From Roridomyces roridus (lineage: Eukaryota > Basidiomycota > Agaricomycetes > Agaricales > Mycenaceae): a stretch of 64,000 bases of DNA. This document shows, in pieces, positions 1 through 9,032 of this stretch. The notes beneath the pieces are model-generated. The model did no database searches. It was given only the letters and a program-made list of their open reading frames with translations, and was not told the origin of the DNA. Location: positions 62,001 to 126,000 of the forward strand of contig JARKIF010000006.1 in the NCBI GenBank assembly GCA_029378245.1. Reading direction: 5' to 3'. Position 1 is the stretch's first letter. The number at the start of each line of letters is the position of its first letter. Position numbers and translations under genes: made by a program.

Positions 1-795
1 TCTGTCGCAGAACTGCCCCACGTCATCGCCGTGGCTCGTCTTGCACACAAGTATGAGATGGAGTCATGGCAGACGTGGGCCTTCCTCGTCTTTTCATTTC
101 ACTACAAGAAGCCCACCGTTTCGAAACAGCTCTCCCCTTCGGACATCGCGACGATATACAACGTCTGCGACAAAACCGAATGGCTCACCCTCCGAACCGA
201 TATAACCGACCTCTGGCTCCAGCGTATCCAATCCGATTCCACGCTTTTGAGCGTCGCCCTCGACGTCGCCGAGGCTCACTCCGATAAACGCTTCCTGGTG
301 CGCCTCTACGCCCTCCACCTCGCCCGCACCCACACCCTCTCGACTCTCCAAAGCCCAGTTCCCTTCCCCACAGATGGGATTCCGCTCATCCACCTGAATC
401 GTATGCTCACGGGACACTGGTCCCTCTCCACTTCCTACGCAAAGCTCCGCGCCTCCCCGCCGCCTTTCCCGCCATACCTCGTGTACTGCAGCGTCAGTGA
501 CCACGAAGAATGTTTGGTTTCGTGGAAATCTTCTTGGGAGCAGGCGTTGGCGAAGGCGGAGCGCGAGTACCCACTATGTGCCATGGATGCGCGGATGGAG
601 AAGGTGAAGCGGGCTTTGGTGGATGGTGTCTCGCGGTGGACTTGTTATGACGCGTTTGTTGGGAATGGCGAGCCGATTCAGAGGGTTATGGATGATTTCA
701 AGTTGGAGGATCATTTTTTCCCGGTGAGTGGACTCCTTGGCGTTGTGGATCGTGCTTATGAATTCTGCCTCTCGCAGCAGGTCAAGGTCGAGTGA
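1..795 (+). CDS. BTB/POZ-domain protein, 3' part only
   Basis: The frame is open from the first base of the window, so the 5' end lies outside it, and it ends at TGA 793-795. The visible 264 residues begin in the helical end of what looks like a BTB/POZ domain (AVARLAHKYEMESWQTWA), the usual 'A.KY....W..W' helix that follows the BTB core in the many Agaricomycete BTB proteins. The rest is a C-terminal region of helical, Trp-rich segments with no catalytic motif. BTB domains mediate dimerisation or recruitment to cullin-3 ligases; partner and substrate cannot be read here. The GTG at 31 is internal and is not proposed as a start. Family assignment rests on the N-terminal helix pattern and overall style. 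Confidence 0.6.
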   Translation, partial: SVAELPHVIAVARLAHKYEMESWQTWAFLVFSFHYKKPTVSKQLSPSDIATIYNVCDKTEWLTLRTDITDLWLQRIQSDSTLLSVALDVAEAHSDKRFLVRLYALHLARTHTLSTLQSPVPFPTDGIPLIHLNRMLTGHWSLSTSYAKLRASPPPFPPYLVYCSVSDHEECLVSWKSSWEQALAKAEREYPLCAMDARMEKVKRALVDGVSRWTCYDAFVGNGEPIQRVMDDFKLEDHFFPVSGLLGVVDRAYEFCLSQQVKVE

Positions 796-854
796 GCGGG
801 GATGATCTGAGCGCAGCTATCATACACGACGACTGTTCTGTAATACATGGTTTC

Positions 855-1470
855 CTAATCAAAAGGAAAGGATTCAACAATGTCCCCATCCACCAGTTGC
901 AATCCTATGACCTCCAAAGAGAATGGGTTGTCATTCGGTCCTTCAGCGTACTCGTCGAGCATACGAGACACCCTTCTGCGCACCCCCTCGGTGCCCATCC
1001 ATTGGCTGTTAAAGTAGGGGACATACGCCCCTCGGCTGGACCCCCGATACACTGTAATATGTGGTGCGCCTCGTATAGGGCGCAACCACGAGATTCTGCG
1101 TAGGAAAATCAGAGGATGCACATCTGGAAATGAACCAAGAATTGACGGACACATCTTGAAGGCCCTCCACGATTTCCACAAATTGATCACGATCGGGCGC
1201 GTCCTCGTCAGCCAGTGAAATGCCCACCCAATCGTTATCCCTGTGTACCCCGCTCTCTTCAAGTACGAATGACTGCATTTCCGCCGCAAACTCTTCCATC
1301 GCGGACACCACCTCCATATATTCGTCCTCGTCGAGGATGTCAAAGGGCCGGAAGACGCTGACATGCGTGGGGTCTGGGTCTTCAAATCGCGAAAGATTCG
1401 CACAAAGGTCGTCAACCCAATTGTACTCTTCGTCTTCGGTCAAGGTGAGCTGAAGTGAGAATCTGGGCAT
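855..1470 (-). CDS. hypothetical acidic protein, probably spliced
   Basis: Two overlapping open frames on the minus strand look like one spliced gene. The upstream frame starts with ATG at 1470 (MPRFSLQLTLTEDEEYNWVD) and is rich in Asp/Glu. The downstream frame ends at 855 with a composition typical of coding sequence (EGPNDNPFSLEVIGLQLVDG). One possible junction is a GT at about 1190 to a TTTCCAG acceptor at about 1122, which joins the frames in phase, but the donor is weak and other junctions are possible. I do not recognise the family. It is convergent with the BTB gene, about 60 bp apart. Confidence 0.35.
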
Positions 1471-1645
1471 GGGTGTGAGACGATACGCTGGGCGCGTGGG
1501 TAGCACGAGGGAGGGGCATTTCAAGCTCTAGGGCACGTTTCGGGGACGGTGGAGAAACGGTGGACATGAATTGTTCCCGCATCCTGAATTAGACAAACCA
1601 TGGCTATAACGTGATTCATGAACAGAGGTAATTCCGCGGAATGTT

Positions 1646-1710
1646 GGTTGAACTTGGAATAGGGCCTGATGGGACCGGCATGTCGCGAGCCGTGTATGAA
1701 TTCACCACCA
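1646..1710. repeat. diverged direct repeat, copy 1
   Basis: A segment beginning GGTTGAACTTGGAATAGGGC is repeated in diverged form at 1959-2020. On the minus strand both copies read as a similar peptide: GSRHAGPIRPYSKFN here and GSRGAGFIGPYFKFN in the other copy. They may therefore be remnants of a duplicated coding exon. Confidence 0.5.
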
Positions 1711-1958
1711 ATCAACTTTTGAATATCGGTTGTATTGTGGGAACAAGAACAGACAAAGTATATTCACTGAGATGAGCCTGTATTTATACATGCTGCTTAT
1801 CTAGAATATGAAATAGGTAGAAGAATTACCATGTTTTGGCAATAGAGATAGGTTGAACCATTCAGGATCTGTACCTTAATTAGAGAGGAAGAATGGAAGA
1901 TGTATTCAGGCAGTTGAACACGGTCACGGGAGAGTGGTGCTCGGGTCTCCTACAACAG

Positions 1959-2020
1959 GTTGAACTTGAAATAGGGGCCGATGAAACCGGCACCTCGCGA
2001 GCCGTATACGATCACCCGCC
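1959..2020. repeat. diverged direct repeat, copy 2
   Basis: Second copy of the 1646-1710 segment, about 313 bp downstream in the same orientation. Differences are scattered substitutions that keep the minus-strand reading frame open. Confidence 0.5.
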
Positions 2021-3234
2021 GGATCACTATGGATGCTTGTCATGACACGCTTGGGAGGCTATCTTTCACAGTCCGTCTTCCAAAGTATCACACACGAGCT
2101 CGGGCATGACTCGGGAATATGATCTTGATGTTCTGGTTCGAAACCACTTCGAAGTTGCTTCGAAGTACTTCGTACGATTTTGGGACGCAATTCGAACGAA
2201 CGTGTCATAACCATTCCGTGGTGGTTTAGCGCAGACTCTCCAGACTCACTGCCACTCAGGCACATTGTAAATTTGGAACAGTTTGGTGTGGAACCCGTGT
2301 TGTCGGACTTTGATGAATCCGACGTTCCTGACGAGTACGGACCAGTGATGCTCCACAAAACCATCTGGTGCCGCGGAGATGTTTGCGCGCGTCCTGTTCG
2401 AGAGAGCCTCCGATGCGCTGCGCATGGCCGGCCACACGGATCCGAAACCCGAAACGTCAATTCCAGAGATTTGCGTTGATCGCGCGAAGACGGAAACTGA
2501 TCTCGGAGGAAATGCCCGAATCAATGTGATTGGCTGTGATTCTACTGACAGCTGTTCGGTGTTGGTTCGGTGCCTTGTACATGTGCGGTGATCGCTTTCG
2601 GCCGACGTTTCGCTGCGTCGCCTGCGCGGCTGCCAGGAAAAGGCATACGTGGTAGGGCGGCAGAAGTGTTGATCAAGGGCTCTGAATCAAAGAATCAGTG
2701 GCAACGCGGCTACTTTCTGGTCTGACTCAAAGCGAAACTGCGCCAGAGAAGTGAGCAGCAATTCACGCCCTTCAGGATGCGAACCGCTGCGGCCCGGTTT
2801 TAGCTCATACACACGCATGGACCTAGATCACTTTGAACATCATCACGCGAATATCAATGCTGCGGATCTGCATACTTGACGTCCTCGTCGGTTGCGATGC
2901 TCGGAGTCCTTTAGTCCGTCGGTGATTTTCCCGAGAAGCCGGAAGCCCTCGCTAAGTCTTATTGGTCGATTGGTATATGTGATTGCGGCTTGTGCTGTGA
3001 AACCAAATCCAAGACCGTCCACCGTGCCTGGTCAATCCTCTGCCTGCGGCAGATGGGGCGGCCGGCTACGACAAAATATGATTGGTCGATGCATCGTAGC
3101 AAAAATTTATGACTCGACACCGAGTCCATAAGTGTATTCGTTCAATTCCCAAACAAGCAAGAATGATATTCGTAGGTATGAGTACTCTATATCCCGCAGT
3201 AGCCACAACGTCAACTCGCAACGTCTCATCTGAA
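2021..3234. other. no supported gene
   Basis: Only short overlapping frames occur (the longest is about 130 codons on the minus strand at 2059-2460), with no recognisable domain and no convincing splice pattern. I see no repeat or RNA gene. Confidence 0.5.
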
Positions 3235-3555
3235 TTAGAGGGAGGCAGTGGTGGCGAAAGGAATGGTAGTGGTGGGACTTTGGCTGGACGAACCAATGAG
3301 CCGAGGGTCACGAAAGAGGCGCAAAAAAGCACATACGTCCACGTAATGGTCGTCGTTGCGTCGACAATGAACGGTGCGACGTCGGTGACGGTTTTGAAGA
3401 CTCTGGAAGAACAGGTGCTGAGAAACTGTAGGGTTCGCGAGATCTGGATGGACCAACCTGGTCGCGGTGAACACGGGCGGACGCGGGGCTTGCTTCTGGG
3501 CAGCGGCGCCAACGAAGAGGAGGGCAGCGACCGAAAGGATGGACTTGAAGAGCAT
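3235..3555 (-). CDS. small secreted protein, 70 residues, three exons
   Basis: Exons 3555-3458, 3402-3337 and 3283-3235 (minus strand) splice to 213 nt, which is 70 codons plus stop, with GT-AG introns of 55 and 53 nt. Residues 1-19 (MLFKSILSVAALLFVGAAA) are a clear secretion signal. The mature part is short, has no cysteine, is Thr/Pro rich and carries VFKTVTDVAPFIVDATTTI. The family is not recognised; it fits the loose class of fungal small secreted proteins. The start is the only ATG that gives the signal peptide. It is divergently oriented to the laccase, with 345 bp between the start codons, so co-regulation is possible but not shown. Confidence 0.7.
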   Translation of the reverse strand: MLFKSILSVAALLFVGAAAQKQAPRPPVFTATRLVHPDLANPTVSQHLFFQSLQNRHRRRTVHCRRNDDHYVDVCAFLRLFRDPRLIGSSSQSPTTTIPFATTASL

Positions 3556-3900
3556 GGTTGAGATGGGTTGGGTGGATTAGGCGGGAGCTGACGGGTAGAT
3601 ACCGGTCGTGGACTTATAAGAAGGGATGAGACAATCAAGTTCTGCGATATTCAGGAGCGTTTGGCAAGGTTTGGCATCGGTGATGCGTCCAGTCGGAACA
3701 AGGGGCGCTCGCGTACCGCCGGCCAACTTCTCCGCGACGGAATGACATGAGATCGTTGATCGACTATAACGTACCTATGTACATGTCCGAGAAATATCTC
3801 CATTTTTTGAGCCTCAAACGCGAGAGCGACGAGGCATAAAAGCTCCGTGTCCAGTTCGATCCCCTTACTCTCTTCCGTCGGTTCTCCTTCGTCAGTTGGG
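3556..3900. promoter_or_regulatory. divergent promoter region between secreted protein and laccase
   Basis: This 345-bp interval separates two divergent start codons. On the laccase side an AT-rich TATA-like stretch (GGCATAAAAGC, about 3834-3844) lies roughly 60 bp before the ATG. I could not assign copper- or xenobiotic-response elements with confidence. Confidence 0.5.
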
Positions 3901-6320
3901 ATGGTTGTCGCCGCTCTCCTTTCCCTTTCCTTGGCCTCTGCTGCTGCCGCCGTTTCCATTGGTCCTACCACCGACCTTGTACGTCGCGTTGCCTCTCACT
4001 TCCATGCGAAACGCGATTCTGACGCGAACGACACAGAACATCGTCAACGCTGTCGTCGCTCCCGATGGTTTCAACCGCTCGTACGTCGTTTGCGCTGTAG
4101 CCTTCTTTCAAGCTGACCTACTTTCTTCTGCAGTGCCGTGCTCGCCAACGGACTCGTCCCCGGCCCCACTATCATTGCCAACAAGGGCGATACCTTCTCC
4201 ATCAACGTTGTAGACGGTCTCACCGATAACACCATGCTGCGGTCCACCAGTATCGTGAGTCGGCTTGTATTTCGTCCGCTTGTGTACTGAATATCATTCC
4301 AGCACTGGCACGGATTCTTCCAGGCCAACAACAGCTGGGCCGATGGGTGAGTGAATTCTTGAGCTCTCATTGCGTGTCGCTGATCTCTCTAAAAGTCCTT
4401 CGTTCGTGAACCAATGCCCCATCGCCGCCAACAACTCTTTCCTCTACACGTTCCCCACCAAGGACCAGGCCGGTACTTTCTGTGAGTCTTCATTCATCTT
4501 TCCGTGCGATGTTTCCTGAGCTGACGGAATGTAGGGTACCACAGCCATCTGTCGACGCAATACTGCGATGGTTTGCGTGGTGCGATGGTCGTATATGACC
4601 CCGAGGATCCCCATCTCTCGTTGTATGGTGAGTGGCGACTCGATGCTTCCTCCCTGATCTTCGGTGCTGATCTGAGTCGCTAGACGTTGACGACGGTACG
4701 TCGGCTTCCACCTGGTTGTCTTGCAGGTCTTGATCACTTGCAACAGACTCCACTGTCATCACGATCGCTGACTGGTGCGTATTCCAAAAATAATTTACTT
4801 CCGCGGAGCTGATTTCGAATTTCAGGTATCACGGCCCCGCCTCGACCCTCGGTGCTGTCCCGGTACATAGATCTATCGCACATCCCTCCCTCATTTATTC
4901 AGTCTCCTAGACCCTCATCTCGACGCTGATCAACGGTCTGGGCCGTTATGCCGGCGGCCCGACCTCGGAACTCGCTGTCATTACCGTCACTAAGGGACTG
5001 CGCTACCGGTAGGTATATTCCTTTATCGTGTTGGAGACCTCACCTCAAGCCAATCAAACAGTTTCCGCCTCGTCAACATTGCTTGCGACCCCAACTTCAT
5101 CTTCACCATCGACCAGCACGACTTTACCATCATCGAAGTCGACTCGGTCAACCACCAGCCTCTCGGTGTTGATGCGATTCAAATCTGTACGTTTCCCTCC
5201 CATCTTTTCGTGTTCATGTATTTAACCAACGAAACAACCAGACGCCGGCCAGCGCTACTCTTTCGTCCTCAACGCCGACCAGGCCATCGGCAACTACTGG
5301 ATCCGCACCGTCGCCAACGGTGGCACGGCCGGCTTCGACAACGGCATCAACTCGGCTATCCTCCGTTACGTCGGCGCGGCCATCGCGGACCCTACCACCA
5401 CCGTGGAAACTTCGACCAACGCCCTCGTCGAGCAGAGCCTCCACCCGCTCAACGGCCCCGCCGTTCCTGGCCAGCCTGTCCCCGGTGGCGCTGATATCAC
5501 GCTCAACTTGGCCGTTGCGTTGGATTTCACCACCTTCACATTTACCGTGAATGGCGTTGTGAGTAATCAATCGCTTTGTTGTGGTTGCGAGGAGGAAATG
5601 TGGTGCTGATTCGTTGGATTCTTTCTAGTCCTTCGTGCCCCCGACTGCCCCTGTCCTGCTCCAGATCCTCAGCGGTGCTCAGGCCGCGACCGACCTCCTT
5701 CCTTCCGGAAGTGTGTATGTTCTTCCCCCGAACAAGGTCGTCGAGATCTCCGTCCCCGGTGGCTCTCCCGGTGCTCCCCACCCCTTCCACTTGCACGGCG
5801 TGCGTCTCTTTTTTCTGCATATCTTATTCTTCGTATTGAAGCCGACTCATTCATTGCAGCACAACTTCCACGTTGTCCGCAGCGCTGGTAACTCGAGCTA
5901 CAACTTTGTCAACCCCGTACGTCGCTGATGCATTATTGTTTCCACTCCGACTAACCAACCAACCTCCAGCCGATCCGCGACGTCGTCTCCACCGGCCCTG
6001 CGACCACCGACAACGTCACCTTCCGTTTCGTCACCGACAACGCCGGTCCCTGGTTCCTGCACTGTAGGTTCCCCACTGCTCCTAAATTGTACATCGAGCC
6101 CTCCCTCATTGGTTCCACTTCCAGGCCACATTGATTTCCATCTCGAGATCGGTCTCGCTATCGTCTTTGCCGAGGACACCAACACGGTTTCCAAGTCGAC
6201 TCAGCCCGGTACGTCCCACATTTGTCTCTCGTCCGACACTACTGACGCGCCGCGTGATTTGCAGCTGCTTGGGACCAGTTGTGCCCCATCTACGACGCGC
6301 TGACTCCCGACCAGCTTTAA
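3901..6320 (+). CDS. laccase (multicopper oxidase), 17 exons
   Basis: Laccase oxidises phenols by one electron and reduces O2 to water; it is secreted and used in lignin and humus turnover. Seventeen exons (3901-3978, 4037-4080, 4134-4254, 4303-4346, 4396-4481, 4535-4627, 4684-4695, 4747-4774, 4826-4862, 4911-5008, 5062-5186, 5242-5558, 5629-5799, 5860-5916, 5970-6063, 6125-6208, 6265-6320) total 1545 nt, giving 514 residues in frame. A signal peptide covers about residues 1-18. All four copper signatures are present: HWHGFFQ at 82, WYHSH at 125, HPFHLHGH at 412 and [12 protein letters not shown] at 468. The type-1 copper Cys is C469, and the residue ten positions later is Leu479, as in 'class 2' fungal laccases. 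The L4 motif has Phe where Trp is usual (HCHIDW). The gene looks intact. Confidence 0.95.
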
Positions 6321-6640
6321 AAAATGAACCCCATAGATGATTTTCTCTTTCCTTTGAACGGGTTGGTGGGTTGGGTACTATTAGATGGATTGGGCTTGGA
6401 TTGCTGACGGACTGCGTGCGGTACTTACTACCGAACAATTTTGAACCCATCATTCACGCGGTGTCTGTCGTTTTTTGTGCATATTTAATAATTAATCCCA
6501 CTGCGAATCCAAATGCTGTACTCTAGACTCGCTACCAGTTCAGTGAGAATCCGAATATCGCCACGACAAGTTGCTGAGCCCCATTCAGCGCTTCATCTAA
6601 GTCAAAGGTAGGCACCGAACCGCTTAGATTTGAAGTTCTC
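6321..6640. other. laccase 3' flank, no gene
   Basis: Presumed laccase 3' untranslated region and spacer, AT-richer than its neighbours, with a possible poly(A) region around TATTTAATAATTAAT at 6481-6495. No coding signal was seen. Confidence 0.5.
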
Positions 6641-6649
6641 TCCACACAC

Positions 6650-7293
6650 ACCCAGTGCTCCAAGTACTGCTGCCTTCCAACCTCTTGTATCAGAACTGCG
6701 TGTCCGCCGTCGTCCTACATCGTTCACCTCCATTCACTCCTCCGCAATATAGAAGTTTCTTCAAGTCCGAACTGGAAACTATCTTCGCCATCGCGGATCC
6801 TAACACACCCAACGCCGCCCTCCTGACCCACGAATCATTGAAGCCTCCGCGATCGCGACGGGCAAGATCACGCATCCTAGTTCTTCCGAGGCGATGGACT
6901 GTACCGGCAACTCTCACCTTCCAGGCTAGGACGACGATTGTCCGATGTGTTTCGAGCGGATACACGGCATTGGTACGGATAAGCTCCTCTCCTGCGAGGC
7001 ATGTGGCCGGGCGGTGCATAAAGAATGCTTCAAGCATAGTACGTCCCTCCAGTTCTTTCTGAATCCTGAATCGCCGGCTAACCAGGTTTTTGAAGAAAAA
7101 AAACACAAACCTCCGTCCGCGCTTAAGTACCTGTATGGTATGCAGTGCTGGCCGGTACCCAAGCCTGTGTATGTCGATATTTCGGATGCGAGCAAGAGGG
7201 TTGGTGCGGCGCAATCCGCGTGGACATATAGGTGAGCAAATTTCTATTCATCGGGACGTTGGGCTCAACTTGGTAGAGTGTACAGGAATATAA
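6650..7293 (+). pseudogene. decayed SWIM/RING-type zinc-finger gene
   Basis: Fragments in several frames line up in order with fungal SWIM/RING (ZSWIM-like) proteins. They are SELETIFAIADPNTPNAALL in one frame, then IIEASAIATGKITH shifted by one base, then an in-frame TAG shortly before DDDCPMCFERIHGIG...LLSCEACGRAVHKECF. The last piece is the first half of a RING-like finger (C-x2-C ... C-x2-C, VH..C). Further remnants (VCSAGR, DVGLNLVEC) follow in other frames to about 7290. The frame changes and the stop cannot all be explained by introns, so I call it a pseudogene; an unusual intron pattern is the alternative. Confidence 0.5.
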
Positions 7294-7658
7294 GCGAAAG
7301 ACGTACGTGTTGTATTGTGAGTCTGTCCATTCAGAGGTAGAATCTCATGACGAGGGGTGGGACCACGAGCACGACGGCGCGATACAGTTACTGACGAGCT
7401 TGGCAAGAAGCAGGGCTCCGTCGCCAAGGATACATCCGGTAAGGTCGGGAGAGCATGTCAAAAACAATTTCGAGCGAGAATTCGGTAAAAGAGGTCGAGG
7501 TCAGAGAAATGGACCGTGGAGTAAAGAGCGAGCCCCCGAATTTTGTCGGCGAAGTGAGAGATGTCTTGATCGAGCAGGGAAGTGCACAGAGTACACCAAG
7601 TCGTCGGCGATGGTGAGGGTAGAGAGCAAGCGGTATTGATCCGCCATCAAACTGCGTG
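7294..7658. other. spacer with short ORFs only
   Basis: A 110-codon plus-strand frame (7307-7639) and an antisense frame occur. Neither shows a domain nor a plausible start context. This interval probably holds the promoter of the CX9C gene. Confidence 0.4.
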
Positions 7659-7944
7659 ATGAATCCTCCCTCTGCCACGACGACGACTCAAAGACCTCTC
7701 GCTCGCCTGGCTTTCCACTCGACGGCTACATGCTCCGCCCACGCTACGGGCTACGGGAAATGCATACTGGCGACGTACACCGATGTCTCCAAGGACGCTT
7801 GTAAGGAGGAGTTTGCGAGATTTGCGAAATGCTTACGGGACGCGGTGTGTTTTTTTTTGCCTGCATTGCTTCGTCTTGGGCTGCGGGTGCGGAGTTTGGG
7901 GGCTAAAATATCCTCTTCTGGTTTCTCAGATGGGCCGAAAGTAG
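7659..7944 (+). CDS. twin CX9C mitochondrial protein, NDUFAF8-like
   Basis: Two exons (7659-7844 and 7930-7944) encode 66 residues. The second exon adds only MGRK and the stop. The protein has two CX9C motifs, C-SAHATGYGK-C and C-KEEFARFAK-C, the helical-hairpin signature of small proteins oxidised by Mia40 in the intermembrane space. The spacing and residues around them (LA..CSAHATGYGKC...VSKDACKEEF..F..C) resemble the complex I assembly factor NDUFAF8 (C17orf89), which has a similar YG.C, SKD.C and EF pattern. The function is therefore inferred as respiratory-complex assembly. ATG 7659 is the first ATG; a GTG codon immediately precedes it. It is convergent with the next gene, 119 bp apart. 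Confidence 0.75.
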
Positions 7945-8063
7945 TGATACCGCGCTCGATGGGTGCCACGTCGTCCGGAGAGAGAAGGTCCAATATCCAT
8001 TCCTACAGCACTACCACCAAAATCGAGACCATACAATATACATTCCATTCTTTGCAACATCCC

Positions 8064-8558
8064 TCATTGCGCCTTCTCAATCAACTGGTCCACGATCTTG
8101 ACCGCGCTCTGGAACTGCGCCTTCTGGTCCTCCGTCGCCGTCGATTGCGCTGCAAATCCCGCAGAGCTAGGCGCCCCATCAAACCACTCGAGTCCAGCCC
8201 CACTCCACGCAATACTCGCATCGCCCCCATACCCCCCAGCCGGGATGCTCCGGAGAATCGTGAGCAGCTGCTCGACGTAGGGTCCCGCCTCCTCAGCGCT
8301 GAGGGTCTTGGGTGGCAGATCCGTGAAGGTGAACTCGCCCTCTGCGCGTGCTGCGCCGGCGATTTGAAGGGCTCCGCCCTTGGTGCGCTGGATGGTGTAT
8401 TCGAAGCTCTTGGTCGTGGGGGCGAAGCCACCGCCTTCGGAGCCTAGTGGATGGACGGATGGATGAGGACATGGGAGCGGTGTATGGGATGAGATAAGGG
8501 ACGCACCTTGCTTGAATTGCAGGTAGAATTCGTCGGGGAGCTGAGATGGGGCGGACAT
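8064..8558 (-). CDS. conserved-looking hypothetical protein, 143 residues, two exons
   Basis: Exon 1 (8558-8507) and exon 2 (8443-8064) on the minus strand are joined across a 63-nt GT-AG intron, giving 432 nt (143 codons plus stop). The intron is read through in the unspliced frame, but its GTGCGT donor and CACTAG acceptor are good, and splicing joins FYLQFKQ to the Gly-rich GSEGGGFAPTTKSFEYTIQR. Residues after that alternate strands and end in a helix (QSAVKIVDQLIEKAQ). There is no signal peptide, membrane segment or known motif. I do not recognise the family. It shares a 146-bp divergent promoter with the Cys-tail gene at 8705. Confidence 0.65.
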   Translation of the reverse strand: MSAPSQLPDEFYLQFKQGASLISSHTPLPCPHPSVHPLGSEGGGFAPTTKSFEYTIQRTKGGALQIAGAARAEGEFTFTDLPPKTLSAEEAGPYVEQLLTILRSIPAGGYGGDASIAWSGAGLEWFDGAPSSAGFAAQSTATEDQKAQFQSAVKIVDQLIEKAQ

Positions 8559-8704
8559 GGATGTGCGGGAGATAAGATGACGGTGGCGTCAAGGCGGTGC
8601 GGCCGGGTTAGGGTTAGGCCACCGCGACCGACGTCATCGCACTCTCATCGCCTCGATAAAAAGGCTCCAACGGGTGAGGCTCTCTCTTCATCCACTCACC
8701 AAGC
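8559..8704. promoter_or_regulatory. short divergent promoter with TATA-like box
   Basis: This is a 146-bp gap between divergent starts. GATAAAAAGG at 8655-8664 lies 41-50 bp upstream of the ATG at 8705 and is a reasonable TATA element for the rightward gene. Confidence 0.4.
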
Positions 8705-9004
8705 ATGTCTTCCTCAATGTCTTCCTCACGACGAATTTCTACCAACACCACCACCACCGACGTTCCCGCATACCCACCCGCCGCACACACGCGCAGCCCA
8801 GCCAAGGGTCCTATAACAGAGCAACCATCCGCAGCACCTGCGATGTCGTCGGCTCCGGAGGAAACGAATCCAACGTACGGCGAGGCTAAACGTCTTCGAG
8901 GAGGCTGTATCCCGTGCCCAGGTGCGGTTGTAGTCCCAACGCGAGGCAATATCTGACTTTGAGCAGACGGCGGCTGTTGTTTCATCATACCTTGCTGCTG
9001 TTAA
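8705..9004 (+). CDS. small Ser/Thr/Pro-rich protein with cysteine-rich C-terminal tail
   Basis: Exon 1 (8705-8921) and exon 2 (8967-9004) are joined across a 45-nt GT-AG intron to 255 nt, 84 residues. The first 60 residues are low-complexity Ser/Thr/Pro/Ala with no signal peptide. Splicing creates a dense cysteine tail, GGCIPCP followed by DGGCCFIIPCCC, with seven Cys in the last 19 residues. Without splicing the frame would end in unrelated sequence, so the tail supports the model. Such tails resemble the cysteine-rich membrane-anchoring modules of CYSTM-type small stress proteins, but I cannot prove homology. Metal binding or palmitoylation is possible. Confidence 0.65.
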
Positions 9005-9008
9005 AAGT

Positions 9009-9032
9009 ACGACGACGACGACGACGACGACG
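9009..9032 (+). repeat. (ACG/GAC)n trinucleotide microsatellite
   Basis: About eight uninterrupted GAC units directly after the stop codon of the Cys-tail gene, in its presumed 3' untranslated region. Confidence 0.9.

Noticed and set aside
2180..2479. Plus-strand 99-codon frame with a tentative FunK1-kinase-like look
   Set aside because: No glycine-rich loop, VAIK, HRD or DFG motif could be found in any frame nearby.
8614..8988. 124-codon minus-strand frame antisense to the Cys-tail gene
   Set aside because: It is the complement of a spliced plus-strand model whose exon junction creates a conserved-looking cysteine tail.
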